Positions 21,238 to 34,663 of a stretch of DNA of 64,000 nt are shown here, in pieces. The DNA is taken from NCBI RefSeq assembly GCF_008831285.2, contig NC_045138.2, positions 6,849,205-6,913,204 of the forward strand, in the 5' to 3' direction. Under the pieces are notes generated by a model, which did no database searches, was not told the origin of the DNA, and saw only the letters and a program-made list of their open reading frames with translations. Every line of letters starts with the position of its first letter. The stretch's first letter is position 1. Made by a program: the position numbers and the translations under genes. This DNA is from Nymphaea colorata (lineage: Eukaryota > Streptophyta > Magnoliopsida > Nymphaeales > Nymphaeaceae).

Positions 21238-22807
21238 GAAAACAAAAAATGAACTTAGAGAAAGTAAGAATCAAACAATTATTGAAAATTTTAAAGAAAT
21301 AGACAATAAAGTGAAAACGAATAATGTAAAATAGCAAGCAATTTATTTTCAGTCCTCATGAATATATAATATATATATATATATATATATTATTGAATGA
21401 TAATACAAAATGTTGCAAAATTCCGTTACTTCAAAACAACCAATTTTACCTTAAAGGAAATCATCGAGAACTTTATTGCCTGAAATATTGGCCTGAATAA
21501 ACCGATCCGAGTCGAATAAATGACAACCGATTCAATACAATCACTGATTTGAGAGTCCTGTCTGCCATTTTCTTAACTAATTTGGATTCACAACCAATTC
21601 CGCATCGATTGACAGAATAGGCATCTTCTCCGGTTCAATTTATTAAGTTTTTCTTATGACACTGTATAATAAGACCAAAAAACAATTGAATGAAGATTTT
21701 GGAGGTATCTTTCCCTTAGGAACTTCGTTATCTTTTGGACATTGAAACGTGGTTGGTCTTGTTCACCACGTGTTTGGGATGGAAAGAAATAAATATTGTG
21801 TCTTTTATTTGTGTTGTACATTCTTCAAATAAAAGAAAACGAAAAGGAAAAAATAATTAAAAAATATGTCTGCAAATGATTCACATGGCTCTTAAATGGA
21901 TTTAGAGATTCGCGTTGCAATTGCAATAGTGAATGCCAAGAAAAATCAAACAAGAAGCTAAACTTTTAGATGGGTGTTAAATGCACTGGGCACCTTCCAA
22001 ATTCTTAAATTTGTGAATAACTAAATTTTAAAAAAATAGTTTGAGGGTGAATTTTTTTTTTTCTTTTTTTAAGGGTAAATAGTTCAGTGCACTGGTTTCT
22101 AACTATCCCTTAGGTTTTCACATACCATGCTTTAAAACTTTTTACGTTTGGAGGTAAAACTCAATGGAACATAAAAAAGGCCACTGCCCCCCTCCTAGTA
22201 CTTGCCTTCTTGAGTTTTTACATAGCATATTCGAAGTTTTTTACAATGTAGAAGTAAAACATACTGGGTTTTTAAAGAGCATACTATGAGACCTTTTAGA
22301 GTGAAACTTATAAACCCTCGTTGAAAACATTTTCTCACCCCAAAATATACATTAAGATTTGAACTAGTGATTGGCTCCATATCGATGACCGAACCAGTTG
22401 TTCCCATAGCCTTCAAGGCCATTTGAAGTAAATTCATCGGACACTCCCATAGTATTCCTGATGTCAAACGTCCTATTCGAAACTTAAATTTATGATTAGC
22501 AAAACTCTCAATGCTATTTTTTAGTCCCAAAATATAATATATTGACTTTTGTAAAGGGCATACACCATTGAGTTTTGAACTAGTGATTAGTTGCCTATAG
22601 GACCGTAACCCAACGAATTTGGGACTCAAATTTACTATGTTAAGACTTAGAATCTAGAACAGTTTAATGATTAAATAATCTACATAACAAGGATGACGAT
22701 TATAATCTTTTTTATACATGAGCATATGCCGCAAGGAGCAAATGTGAAGGGTGTTAAATTGAACATTTTTTTTAAGACTTGTTGGTCGAGGCTCACTTTC
22801 GCCTTTA

Positions 22808-22810
<3 letters not shown>

Positions 22811-22848
<38 letters not shown>
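22811..22848. repeat. (TA)n microsatellite
   Basis: About 19 TA units. Confidence 0.95.
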
Positions 22849-22851
<3 letters not shown>

Positions 22852-25149
22852 GCTTCAAGAAATTGATAGGTACCAAACCTTTAGGTGATAGACTGCTAAG
22901 GAATTATTGTGCCCATTGATTTTTTTTCAACCACATGATCTGTAATCATGGACCTTTTTTTTTTGTTCATTTTACACCCATTTTACCAAGTAGTCATTTC
23001 TCTTTTCCATCTACATCCATTTTCTAGAGGTCCCATAAGAAAGTAATCCACATGAAAGCCCATGAATGCACCCACCCCTGTTGACCAACTTCATATTTCA
23101 TATTTTCATATTTCCAAAGACAACGGTTGAAGCAATCAATAGTCCATTGTTTGGAAGCTCAGTTTGTAAAACATGTTCCCTCCAATTCCAATGGTTTTGC
23201 AGTGTTTGCTCTACTTAGAAATGAAGATCTTGTCTTAAAATAATCATGCCACTCTGGCTAAACCCTAGGTTGACATTCCAGATTTTTCGTAATTTAGAAA
23301 CACATTTATGCATAGTTTCCAAAAATATATAATCCATTTGAATATATAAATGCCCAAAGAAAGACAATCTAAGCAACCGATTGAGGATGGGATGTTGCAA
23401 ATTTGGAATTTTAATATTCCACTACTTATGCCAACAATTGCTTTTATAGACATATTCACATGTATATGATCCCAAATGACTTTCATGACTCTTTCAGACC
23501 CTAGAACACATATTTAGCGAGTTTACTTTTTCACAAAAGATGATGACAAATAGAGTTTTGTGAATCATTTTAAAGAGACCATTAAAGGATTCTAATGCAG
23601 TAGGAACCAAGAAGGAAAATCCTACCTACATGACATATTTAGGATTCTACTTTCTAATCGAAGATGAAGACATAAATTTCTCCAATTCAATTTCAAGAGA
23701 CCATTAAAAGATTTTCATGTATTATGAACACAGAAAAGAAAACCCTCCATATTTCAAATAAATAATGAAATGATGAGACGGACAAGAAAAGAAGTATGCA
23801 ATTCAAGCCTTCGTAAAATTACCCTCATTGAAAAATATAAGCCTTTGATATTCTTTTACCATCGACGATATTGATGAGAGCTCTATGTGTAGTTGAATGA
23901 CTAGCACTGGTTCTTGAGTACTCTCTAATTATTTAAGAATGAGAGACTGCCGATTCTCCACATGAGGAAGCAATCAATGAAAGAAACTATAATCATGAAG
24001 TAGAGATGCAATTGTGTTGGTACTTTTGAGAAAGAGATATAAATATTTTAAAAGGAAAAAATGATTTTTGATCGAGATCATCTATACCATACTTTCATTT
24101 ATACAATCTTTTCTAAGGATTAATTGCCATAGTTGAAAAATCTAATCACTACATATATAATATGGTATCTGTTCATTCTTTTCATGAAAAATTAAAACAG
24201 GTGATTCATGAAGCAAGGACCTAAGCTATTATAAATAGTGCTAGTACTGTTATTGGTTTACCATCACATTCCTGCCATTAGTTTCAACTCTGTGTGGTGA
24301 GTAGTCTTCCTAGATACTAATGCTCCTCTTACCAGTATCCAATGGGAGCTACTTGCTGTGTGGTCCATCATAGATTTTAAGTAGAGGACTTTTATAGTTC
24401 ATCTACCTGTCACCATGGAAATCTTCATGAAATAAATAACGAGGCAGCCTTCATTTTCAGTGTGTTCAGTATTTTCTACGATGGGGATACCTTCAAGGAC
24501 CACACTACTTGAAGCCTAAGTCTCTAGAGATAGAATATGACAAATAGTGCACTTCTGGTTTTCCCTTTACTGTGTACTTATATCGTCTTGCTGAAAAAAA
24601 TCAAGAACAAATAAACCACTAAAATAATGAGGATCTTAATTGGCTGATTCAATTGATTCATGATGCAAACTAACTGTGTTCTGAAGGGAGTAGCATCCAC
24701 TCGTGCATTATCTCTTTGAGAGTCTAATATGAAAGCCCCAACAAAGCTCGAGGATCTGATCAGCTAGAATTGCAGATGCAAACAAGGCATATTCTGAACA
24801 CATAAACACATTGGGAGGTCGGGCCGGGCCAACATGCAGCGCATAAACAAGCATTCAAATAATGCTCCACAGAGAAATCAATCCAACACATGATAAGCTT
24901 CGCACGAGCATTTCAACAAACAAGTTGATTGCTCATAGTGTATTCCTGAATATCGGCAAACAATCGATCGATGAAGGGTAGTAGCTGAATATCAACAAAC
25001 GATCTTACCTAGCGCGTTGCGGGAGCGTGGGCGATGAGGACTACAACACATGGAGCAACACCGCAGTGAGATGTCTATAATCATACATTTAGGGCGTCGG
25101 ATCATACATATACGGTGAGTGAGAACTATAAAGAGAGACAATATACAGA

Positions 25150-25272
25150 CTGCAGAGGGGAAAGAGAGAGAGGGAGAGGGAGAGAAAGAGAGAGAGAGGG
25201 AGAGGGAGAGAAAGTGAGAGGGTGAAAGGGACGCAGTGCCTCTTCTAGAGAGAGAGAGAGAAAGAGAGAGAA
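25150..25272. repeat. GA-rich low-complexity tract
   Basis: Irregular GAGAGG/GAGAAA runs of more than 100 bp. Confidence 0.85.
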
Positions 25273-25701
25273 CACGTCAAGAATGTATGCACTTGTTCTT
25301 TGCCATGAATTGAACAGGTTCTGCCTGTTCCAATGCATCCCTACGCCATCAAACAGCTTGTAAGTATGGTATCTACCAATTTATCAAATAGTTTCTCAAA
25401 AAAAATAGCTCCAAGTAAACCCAAAGCTCTTCATGATATTATTAAGAAAACTAGGTGGTGAAAGTGATCTTCATATTGTTGGGGCAAATGGAGACGGATG
25501 GAGAGAAGGAATGACGATATTTTAGAAGGGTTGAAGATGCCTACTAGTGAAGGCGATGAAAGGTAGAACCGTAGAAGAAGGTTCATCTTTGAGGGGGAAA
25601 TATCCCCAAGCAGAGGTCATCTCATTTGAAGGATTGGCTTGTATCTCTGAATCAGGAATCAAATCCGTTTGAATCTAAGGCTGGGCGTGGAATCAAATCT
25701 G

Positions 25702-26006
25702 TTTGAATCTAAGGCAGGGCGTTCGAGTATCGGACGGGTACATGGTACCCTACCGGGCTTGGGCTTAGACCCAAAAAAAAATTAACCGGCAGGCCCCATA
25801 AGCTATAACTGAGGCCAGTTCGGCTTGATAAAAAATTTTAATATATATTCTATTAATTTTTATATATAATTATAATATTTTATTATGATTTATTATTTTA
25901 TATTAAATATATATATTTTTAATTTAATTGGGTCGGGCTCGGGAGACTACATCCAGACTTAAGTTTCAGGTGTCCGATCAACCCGATGTCGAGCCTTATT
26001 TGAATC
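25702..26006. mobile_element. hAT-like MITE with perfect 8-bp TSD and duplicated left end
   Basis: A 289-bp element at 25710-25998 flanked by perfect TTTGAATC duplications at 25702-25709 and 25999-26006. Ends are TAAGGCAGGGCGTTCG and (inverted) TAAGGCTCGACATCGG. Just upstream, at about 25657-25690, the flank plus the first bases of the element are present a second time with three differences. Confidence 0.8.
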
Positions 26007-26611
26007 ATATTCATGCCGATTCACATAACATTTGAGGGTAGGAACTATGTAAATAAATAAGCTATTCTAGTCTCATTCGATATACAACATCATATTCAAG
26101 TACAGAGCCAATTTGATAAATTTAAATTTTTAGAGGCACTAGTATATATAAATGTATAACATTGAGAGCATCAAAATTAATGTACATGAAATGACGCAGG
26201 CAAAATGCTTATACTAACCTATATATGTCTCCGCTACTGCTTTGTTCACTTGTCTCATTATAAAGCCATTATGCTTGAAGCTTCTTAAAAAGCCATTGGC
26301 TTCTCTCATGGGGGACACTTGTCGCTCATAAAGGGAGTAATTTCAAGTAATTGAGCATTCAACGTGAATTGTATTTGACATTCATAAATATAATTATTCA
26401 AATAAGTTCTATACTAAATGATTTGCCATATGAACTATGTTGCAAAAGGAAGAAAAGAAAAAAATTGTGTCATGTATGTTATGGCTAATTTGGTTTTCAC
26501 AAACACACACACACACTCTCTCTCTCTCTCTCTTCCTTTTGTTAAGCATTTACTTGAAAAAAACCTCCATTGGCAAGTTCAGGAGAGACATAGAACCCTC
26601 AAGGCGATTCC

Positions 26612-27052
26612 TTGCCCCTTAGGGCTGCACAACGAGCCGAGCCAACTCGAGCTCTTCTCAAACTCGCTCAAAAAAACTCGGCTCGTGCTCGACTCGTTTA
26701 CAAAGATACTTAAAACAATAAATGAGTCGAGTTCGAGTTTAAGGAACTCGACTCGTTTATACTCAACTCGACTCATAAACCGGTACTCTACATAATATTG
26801 CCAAAACTGGTTTTACAAGTTACACGAATTAAGCGAGTTACACGAGTTAAACGAGTTAGTGCTTACAAGAGTTAACGTTAAACGAGTTAATGCCTAAACA
26901 AGTGGGTTAAACGAGTTGAGTTCAAGCTCGATTTTTTGTAGTCGAGTCGAACTTGAGTTTGTTATAAGGAGCTCGAGTTTTTTGAGCCGAGGTCGAACTC
27001 GAGCTGTCTAAGCTCATGCTCGACTTGACTCGTGTGCAGACCTATTGTCCCT
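26612..27052. mobile_element. hAT-like MITE, GAGCTCGAG family, copy 2
   Basis: A 425-bp element at 26620-27044 with ends TAGGGCTGCACAACGAG and (inverted) TAGGTCTGCACACGAG. Flanks TTGCCCCT and TTGTCCCT match in 7 of 8 bases. It is clearly related to 20755-21229 in its ends and in its internal ACTCGAGTT and GTTACACGAGTTAA words. Confidence 0.8.
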
Positions 27053-28037
27053 ATAGTCATAGGTCATTTCCCACCCCTAGAGTTTTGACATGCTATAACT
27101 TTCATAAAGCATTAATGACACTGACATTTAAACCAGCCATAAACCACCCACCAGCCACTGGCTCAACCACTTGCATCAAACACCTTAAGGGCAGTTCACA
27201 CTTTCTCTTAGTTCACTTAAGCAGGAAATGTCTCACATTATCCTTTATTTCTTGGTTAATTTGTCATGAGACCTTGGAAAAAGTTATTGGGAGGTTTTTT
27301 TTGAAAACGCTCGTCATGAAAATGCAAAGGATGACAGCTGTTTGCTTTATCTTTCAACCAATAAAGATATCTTGCATATTCCACTTAGAATAAGATCAGA
27401 TTTGGTGCAAGTGCAACAAGATGCATTAAAAGTTAGATTAGAACTTAGAATTGAATTAAATATTTAGAGAGAATATTCAGATCATTCAGACCACTTACAA
27501 CCCTAATTCAGTAGCATTACTTAGCAGAACAACTACTTTCTTAGCTATATATATATATGCATCACATTTTTTCTATTAGTTTTAGGAACTCAACTGTGTT
27601 CTTAGCTATGCACTATGCTCTCTCACATTGTAGAACATGTTTTTGTAGAGTTGAGATCAAGTTACCTTTATTTGAGTTGCTCAACAACATTAAATCACCT
27701 ATTGAATTAAGTAGTTATTCGATAGAAATGTCGAACTTTTGAATAATTTTAATATATATTTGGCTGTCCGAAAAAAGAAATATATCATTTATGGGGAGTA
27801 ACCTTTTTGCATGACTTGTCTTTTCGTTCATTTTATTTTTTCTCACTCAGGATGACAGGCCCCCATTGAAGACACCTCAGTTAGAATAATGAATATTTAG
27901 GCAGAGCATTTGAAAGATACGTGTGTGTGAGAGAGAAAGAGGCTCTGCTTCTCCTTACAAGCCTGTGGATGGAAGCTCCGGCCTGAGATTGCCTGAACTC
28001 AGGGCTTTAGCTTCCTACCAGAGAGAGAGAGAGAGAT

Positions 28038-28275
28038 ATGATGCTGATGGGGGAAGGGCGGGTGTGCGTGGTGACGGGGGCTCGTGGTTTCGCAGCTCGG
28101 CATATCGTCTTGATGCTCCTGCAATCTGGGTCGTGGATCGTCAGGGTCTCCGATCTCCATCCCTCCATCAAGCTCGACCCCAGCGAGGAATCCGGCGCCC
28201 TTGGCGACGCTCTCCGCTCTGGCCGCGCCGTCTACGTCTCTGCCGACCTCCGCGACAAGGCTCAAGTGATCAATG

Positions 28276-28320
<45 letters not shown>

Positions 28321-31300
28321 TTCTGTGTATGTGTGTGCCACATTTGGTTCTTTCACAATTTCCTCGACGCCGTATGCTGTGTTAGCTGCATGAATGGGGA
28401 AACGGCTAGGATCTGATTGAAGGTCCTCTTCCCTACCTCAGATATATACTTCAGAGCAGATGATTGTCCACATTGGCCACTCGGATCGAGGCTTGGGCGG
28501 CTGGGCTTCCGCCCAAGCTGGTGGGCCACATTCTCCATTTAATCTAGAAAAACTCCAGACCGAGTTGGTGCAAACTTTTTTGGGGACGCAATGGCTGCGG
28601 AAGAAGGCGATGGCTAGAAAACCCGTCTGAGCGGACAAATTTTAAGTAAATGGTGGTATACCAACATGGCTGTCTTGCGCTCTTACTACGAGTTAGTACT
28701 CTTTGCTACAGAGTTGATACAGATCCAGGGGTTCTGAAGTTCGTCAGTTTGTTTTGTTGAGTGGATTAATTTATGCACTATTTGCCGTAGGTTTGCAACT
28801 CTATAAGAAGTTGAAAAAAGCCGTCGACTAGTTTGGCGCTTACTAGTTCCTAAGGGTGCCACGATGATACATCAATTACCACCATCCCAAGTTGTTTTAC
28901 GGAACTTTGACAAAGAGGAGGGAATGATCAAATGCATTTTGAAGGTTGTCAAAGTAACCAAATTTGTAGAACTACATGGTTTTTTAACTGCTATACGGAT
29001 TTAAAAAGTTTAGATACTGAGTTTGTTTGCAGCTGGTAAAATCGTTTACTTTCGCAGCTGGTAAAATCGGTTTACTTTCGCAAACTCAAGAGCTGAGTAG
29101 TGTATATCAATTAAACAAAGTTGGGAGTTTCACAATTTCTGGATGACTTTACAATTGGTTTTTGCATAAGTTTTACTGTTTTCCTGTGCTTAGTCTTTCT
29201 GCCAACAAGGGTCACATTGAACCAGGGTACAACATGGAAAGGAAGTTCAAAGGACATTTGGATGATTTCTCGGCTGTTGAAGTCTATAGGGCGATGAACA
29301 GAAAATGATACCATAACTTTTCATGAAGTTTATGTACTGCTTATTAGAAAGTTTATCTGACATTTTACCCATTTCTGATGGTATCGCTTCTTCTGTTGTT
29401 GTGAAGCTTGTCAAGGGGCAGAGGTGGTCTTTCACACGGCAGCTCCAGATTCATCAATTAATAATCATCAGCTTCATTATTCAGTTAATGTTCAAGGTAA
29501 AAGGTCTGTGTTCTTGTACATGGTTTCAGAAATTTGTGCTGTTAGGTCTGAAGTTCTACTCCTAGTGCGGGGTTTTTTACTTGCTAAGCATAAATTGGTT
29601 TACACAGGTACAAAAAATGTCATTGATGCCTGTTTGGAATGCAAAGTAAAGAAACTCATATACACTAGCTCCCCGAGTGTTGTTTTTGATGGTATTCATG
29701 GAATTCTTAATGGTGACGAGTCATTGCCTTACCCAAAACAGGTTAGCCTTTCTCTTCAATAATAGGCATTCTTGTTTAAATATTGTGGCGCAGCTTTCTT
29801 TGATATGTAGTTATATACACATTATTGTCTCATTTCCTTTAATACTTTTCACAGCATAATGACTCATATTCAGCAACCAAAGCAGAAGCAGAGGCATTCG
29901 TTTTACAGGCAAATGGAAGAGGAGGGCTTCTGACTTGCTGTATACGTCCCAGCAGTATTTTTGGCCCTGGTGATAGGCTCTTTGTGCCATCTTTGGTTTC
30001 TGCTGCTAGAGCTAACAAGTCTAAGGTATGTGTCCCAAATACGTTAACTTTTTCTGGAAAGTACGTGGCCTAATTGATAAATCAGAAGTTGCATATATGT
30101 CTGGCTTGTATTTATTTGTGTTTGATTTCACAAAAATGTTTGGCAGACATACCATAATGAACCTTACCCTTAGGATATAGTGATCAGTTGGAACAATGGT
30201 TTTTTCAGAAAAGGAAAAGTAAGCAGTATATGTGGGGCTTGTAAGTACATATGAAGTTGGGTATTGGAAATGAATGGAATGCAGTTTAGAAGCAAATTAG
30301 AAGTTTAATGGTATATGCAAAGATGCATATAGCTCTTTTTTACACATACTGCTGTTTAATTTATGATCCATTTCAGCTATCTTACTTGCTTTCTGATTTT
30401 AAGAGCTTAAGCTACTACCCAACATGCTAATGTATCGTGCATGTAAATAGATGTACTAAGCAAAGATGGTTTGTTACTACAAAAACAACTGGTAAGTAGC
30501 AACTAGTCCATGGAGGTCAGGAAAAACTTATGAATTCTATACAAGAGTACATGTAATTTATGTTCCCTGGATCATGTAGTGCTTGAATTTTTCTGACATT
30601 TTCATGCACTTTTTGATTTATATTTGTAGGACAAACAGAAAAAGCTTTGACTAATATTTATAGGACAAACAGAAAAACAACTGCAGGCTTTACAGAATCA
30701 ATTGTATGTGAAATTTCATTGCCAACCAATAAATGTTATTAGCTTCCTTTCAGGGATCTAGGATATGTAATTGCTTTGTCTTATATGTGTTGGGTTATCA
30801 CTTATGACCTTTTTCTTTTCTAATTTTGGGCTTCAGTTCATAATTGGTGATGGAAACAACATGTTTGATTTCACTTATGTGGAAAATGTGGCACATGCTC
30901 ATATATGTGCTGAGAAGGCACTAGGATCAGAAGCAACTGGTGAGGAAACTGCTGCAGGAAAGGTAATGTTTTTCTCTTTGTTTCATCTCTGATGCATGTA
31001 ATTGTATGATAATTTGTTCACTTCCTTTTCTGAAGGCATTTTTTGTGACCAATGCGGAACCAATCAAGTTTTGGGAATTTACATCACTAATTCTAGAGGG
31101 ATTGGGTTATCCAAGGTATTCAACATTTATACATTTTCTACTTTTTATTGCACTTCAGATCTATAATTGAATGCTTTTTGCTGCTAGCTACTGTGTGAAT
31201 TGTGCAGAGATACGAAAATCTTAAAAACTTCAAACAGCTTTCAACTTAAGTTGTTAAACTTAAACCTTTTCAATCAAACAGAGCTCGTATAGGGCCATGG

Positions 31301-34300
31301 CTGGTTATTTTTGTGCTTGCAATCTCATCCCTGCATAGCAAACCAGGAAGCATAAACGTAGTTCACCTGATGAGTTTTCATAGCGAGCCATGCTGGCATG
31401 GCAATTGGGTTGAGAACTGGGACTGAAAAAGTTTCAATTTTGTAGATTTTGTATCATAACCATTATTGATCCAACTTCTATATGTAAGTTTTTGGATAAC
31501 AAAGATTCCTGACTTATTGTGGCTAAATTGATTCTGAACAAGACTGAACTCACCAGCGTAATGCCATTTGAAGCCAAGTGCCAAACTTGGGCTCTGATGT
31601 GGTCATAGTTTTTCATTGTTAAGTAACACATGAATGTTCAAGGAGGGCGCACCTTCTTTTGTTAGATCCTTCTATGTAGTTGTTGGTTTTGGCCCATCTC
31701 CAGCATTCCATAAGGATACATGGTCTTGCATCTTCAGTGTTTCACTTGGCATTGATTATATGCTGATTTATGGAAATGCCAAGAACCATGCTTAAACTGG
31801 GTTTCAAGTGCTGAAAACTGGTTTGCATGCTCTAGTACAGATCCGTTTATCACTGCAAAGCCTTTGGACTCTTTTAGCTAGAGGTATCAGTAGTCTCCTT
31901 GGTTTATGTGCATGCCATCTACAAATAGAATGTAAAGTCCAGTAAGGTAGTGCTTAAAAGATTGCATTACAGTGGTTCTTTTGTTCCTGTAGATAAGGGT
32001 ACTGGTTTATGCATTTGTTATCATTATACTGTTACAAATATAAAAAATGTGCTTAGTGAGTATGAATTAACAGGAATTAGGAACTCTATGACTTCTGCGC
32101 ACAGTGTTTTTGGACCATGTGGAGACTCTTCTCATTTTTCCCTTTTGTCTGTCCATTCGCGACCTTCTCAATGATTTTACTGAAAATGCTTTTTTCTGAT
32201 CGAAGTTATCACTATATGTTGTTATTGCTTCTATTTTTCAATGGACGTATCAGAAGATTATGTCTTTGGTGCTAGACTTATGCTCTCTGCGTGTTTAACC
32301 TTTATAAGTTACCTGACATCTTGCTAAAGAATGACATTAGGTGGCCGCTTACTGTGATTTTCCTTGCTGATTGGGCCACACCATTTGCATTTTCCTCACA
32401 AATAATGATCACATTCTCTTTTATTTGAGATTTTATGTTATCAATGTTTTAGTGTAGATGGGAAACCATTTTATGTTTTTTTGTTGCAATTTACAACTTT
32501 TATTTTGCTTTTATTGCCTTGTTCTCATGTTGCATAGTTTAACTTTCAATATAGAAGGATCACATTTGAGTTTGCCTGTTGGTTCCCCTTTTTTCTCCTT
32601 GCATTTGCATTTGCCTAGTGTTGGTTGTAATTTTTCATTATTCTGTTGAACTTGCAGACCCAGCATTCATATCCCTGCACCTGTTTTGATGCCAATTGCA
32701 CATGTAGTGGAGTGGACATATAAATTGCTTGGTCCATATGGAATGCCTGTACCTCAACTGACACCTTCAAGAGTCAGGCTTCTTACAATTGACAGAACCT
32801 TCAATTGTTCAAGAGCAAAGAAACTGCTGGACTATTCACCAATTGTGTCACTGAAGGTCTCAAACTTATACCAACTATTTTATGTTTAATTGTGATGAAA
32901 TCTTTGCCCATATATTCGTTTTCTCACATTGCAGGAAGGCCTAAAAAGAACAATTGAGTCATTTTCTCACATGAAAGCTGAAGCAACCAGTATGAAGAGA
33001 GATGGATCATCAAAAGCCGCTGAGTATCTTGGAGGCGGAAAAGGTGTGATGGTTGTAAAATATGAGTGTTTGATTTGTTGTTTTTGATGGAAAAAATAGT
33101 TTGTATTATGGTACCGTATATCTTTCAGTTGCAGACATACTCCTCTGGAAAGACAAAAAGCAGACACTTGGTGTGATGCTACTACTCTTTGCAGCATACT
33201 ACCATTTCTTTATCTCTGGATATACAGTCATCACTGCTGTCTCAAAGCTACTGCTGTTGGTGATGGTATTCCTGTTTGTCAATAGAATCTTGCCTCAGTC
33301 TGTGTATGTCCCTGCACTGAATTCTTATGTATCCGTTGATATTTTAATTCTGTTCCATTATAACCTATGTCACATGGGTGCGGGTACGATATGGGTACGG
33401 GTACAGGGAAACGAGTACGGACACGGCAATTTTCAAAGTTTTTGGATACGTGGATACGGCAAATTTTATATTCTCAAAAATGATAAAATGAAAAAAAATC
33501 ATTAAATTAATAGTTCTGATAAAAAAACGTGTCTTCTTCTACTGTTTTCTATAAGAGGAGAATTAATACAACGGGAAAAATCATACAAATCAACTTCATT
33601 TTTTGGTTCGGATCGAATCTGGCCCAGACCCGATCCAAAACGTATCCACCCCATATCCCGTATCCATATTCCCATGTCGGCGTATCGACACGGGTACGTG
33701 GGCTAAACCCACGTATCCGTGTGTCGTAGATTATAACAATAGACCAATCATGTGTGGTTGGATGTTTCAATTTGGGGACTTCATTTTTTACTTGGAATTG
33801 CCCCATGATATTTTGGTAGTTGTGATACCCAGCTGATTATGCTCTGACCAAATTTGGTCAGACCAAGGTACGTTACATGAACTATGGGTTGAGTAGGTCT
33901 CCTACTATGGACATGTCAAAAGGAACTTCATTTCTTGTCAGTTTGGATATGGTCTTAGTGCATGGTGGTTTGCATCATTAGAATCTTCATATATAAATCC
34001 AGACTACCTGCCATCGACTTTTAAGATTGAAATGGTTCTTTTGCAGATTTGGCTACAAAATAGAGAAGGTGCCTGCTGCCTGCTTTGAGATATCTGGAGA
34101 TGTGGCCCGTCATGCAACAATTGCTGTCATGTCTATTTGGAATTCTATGGTGGGTGTTCTCATGTCAGTTTCTCGAGGGAAGGATTGGGCACTTTTTTCT
34201 AAGGTTAGTTGCATTTTTTTTACTGTATTGGCTGAAAGGGACAATTCTTATGTAGTTGTATGATTCATTTTTTAAGGCATTTATGTTGCTCATTTCATGG

Positions 34301-34663
34301 TGCCCAACCTCTAAATCAAAATTGGTTTCATTGGAAATGCTCTCTTTTGTGTATCTACCAGCTTCATTTTCGATTCATCTATTGGAGAAATAGCTTTTGA
34401 CCGTTTTAATAATGCCATTTCTTGTGTTTCATTCGTCTTACATTTTTATGGACCAGGTGGTTGCATTGCTTTTGATCACAAGCATTCTTGGAGCTTTTTC
34501 AACAAAAACGTTTATTGGAATAGGTTGAAGTCCCAACGAGATCTGATGCACTTTTAAGCAATATCGAGGAACTGTTCATGTGCTTATTACCTTAATTACC
34601 GTTGCAGGTATCCTTTTTGCATTCACAGCGTTCTATGCCTATGAGAAGATGAAGACTGGCTGA
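28038..34663 (+). CDS. 3beta-hydroxysteroid dehydrogenase/C4-decarboxylase with reticulon domain
   Basis: Sterol-4alpha-carboxylate 3-dehydrogenase: NAD-dependent oxidation and decarboxylation during sterol C4 demethylation in the ER. Exons: 28038-28275, 29407-29496, 29608-29741, 29855-30025, 30837-30962, 31036-31115, 32658-32856, 32935-33043, 33129-33303, 34047-34203, 34457-34523, 34608-34663, giving 533 residues. An N-terminal Rossmann motif [12 protein letters not shown] is followed by [16 protein letters not shown], then [11 protein letters not shown] and the catalytic YxxxK as Tyr159-Lys163. From about residue 383 ([12 protein letters not shown]) a reticulon homology domain with long hydrophobic stretches runs to the C-terminus, as in plant 3BETAHSD/D proteins. 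The exon 2 acceptor at 29406 is preferred over 29415 because it restores the conserved [14 protein letters not shown] spacing. Starts at 28038, 28041 and 28047 are all possible. Exon 1 is GC-rich, later exons AT-rich. A MITE sits in intron 9. Confidence 0.93.
28279..28312 (+). repeat. (CT)n tract at the start of intron 1
   Basis: Seventeen CT units beginning three bases after the GT of the intron 1 donor of the sterol dehydrogenase gene. Confidence 0.9.
33357..33737. mobile_element. hAT-like MITE with perfect TSD inside intron 9
   Basis: A 365-bp element at 33365-33729 with ends CTATGTCACATGGGTGCGGG and (inverted) CTACGACACACGGATACGTG, flanked by perfect 8-bp copies of ATTATAAC (33357-33364, 33730-33737). 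The interior repeats GGGTACG and GGATACG words. It lies about 50 bp after the exon 9 donor of the sterol dehydrogenase gene. Confidence 0.88.

Larger units (their letters stand above)
13801..28037. other. 14-kb gene-free region rich in MITEs and repeats
   Basis: No protein-coding gene could be supported between CHX and the sterol dehydrogenase. The stretch holds hAT-like and Tourist-like MITEs, tandem duplications and microsatellites listed separately. The parts I cannot resolve further are 13801-14511, 17101-17528, 17643-18540, 21230-22810, 22850-25130 and 27053-28010. Some of these hold diverged internal repeats, for example a motif around GAACTAGTGATT at about 22356 and 22572, and an AGACCATTAAA motif near 23575 and 23699. 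Confidence 0.6.

Noticed and set aside
22195-22629. 144-codon minus-strand open frame
   Set aside because: No recognisable motif. The DNA contains diverged internal repeats, which can keep a frame open by chance.
29416-29496. Alternative exon 2 acceptor at 29415 in the sterol dehydrogenase gene
   Set aside because: It also keeps the frame but drops three residues from a conserved block; the acceptor at 29406 restores the expected spacing.
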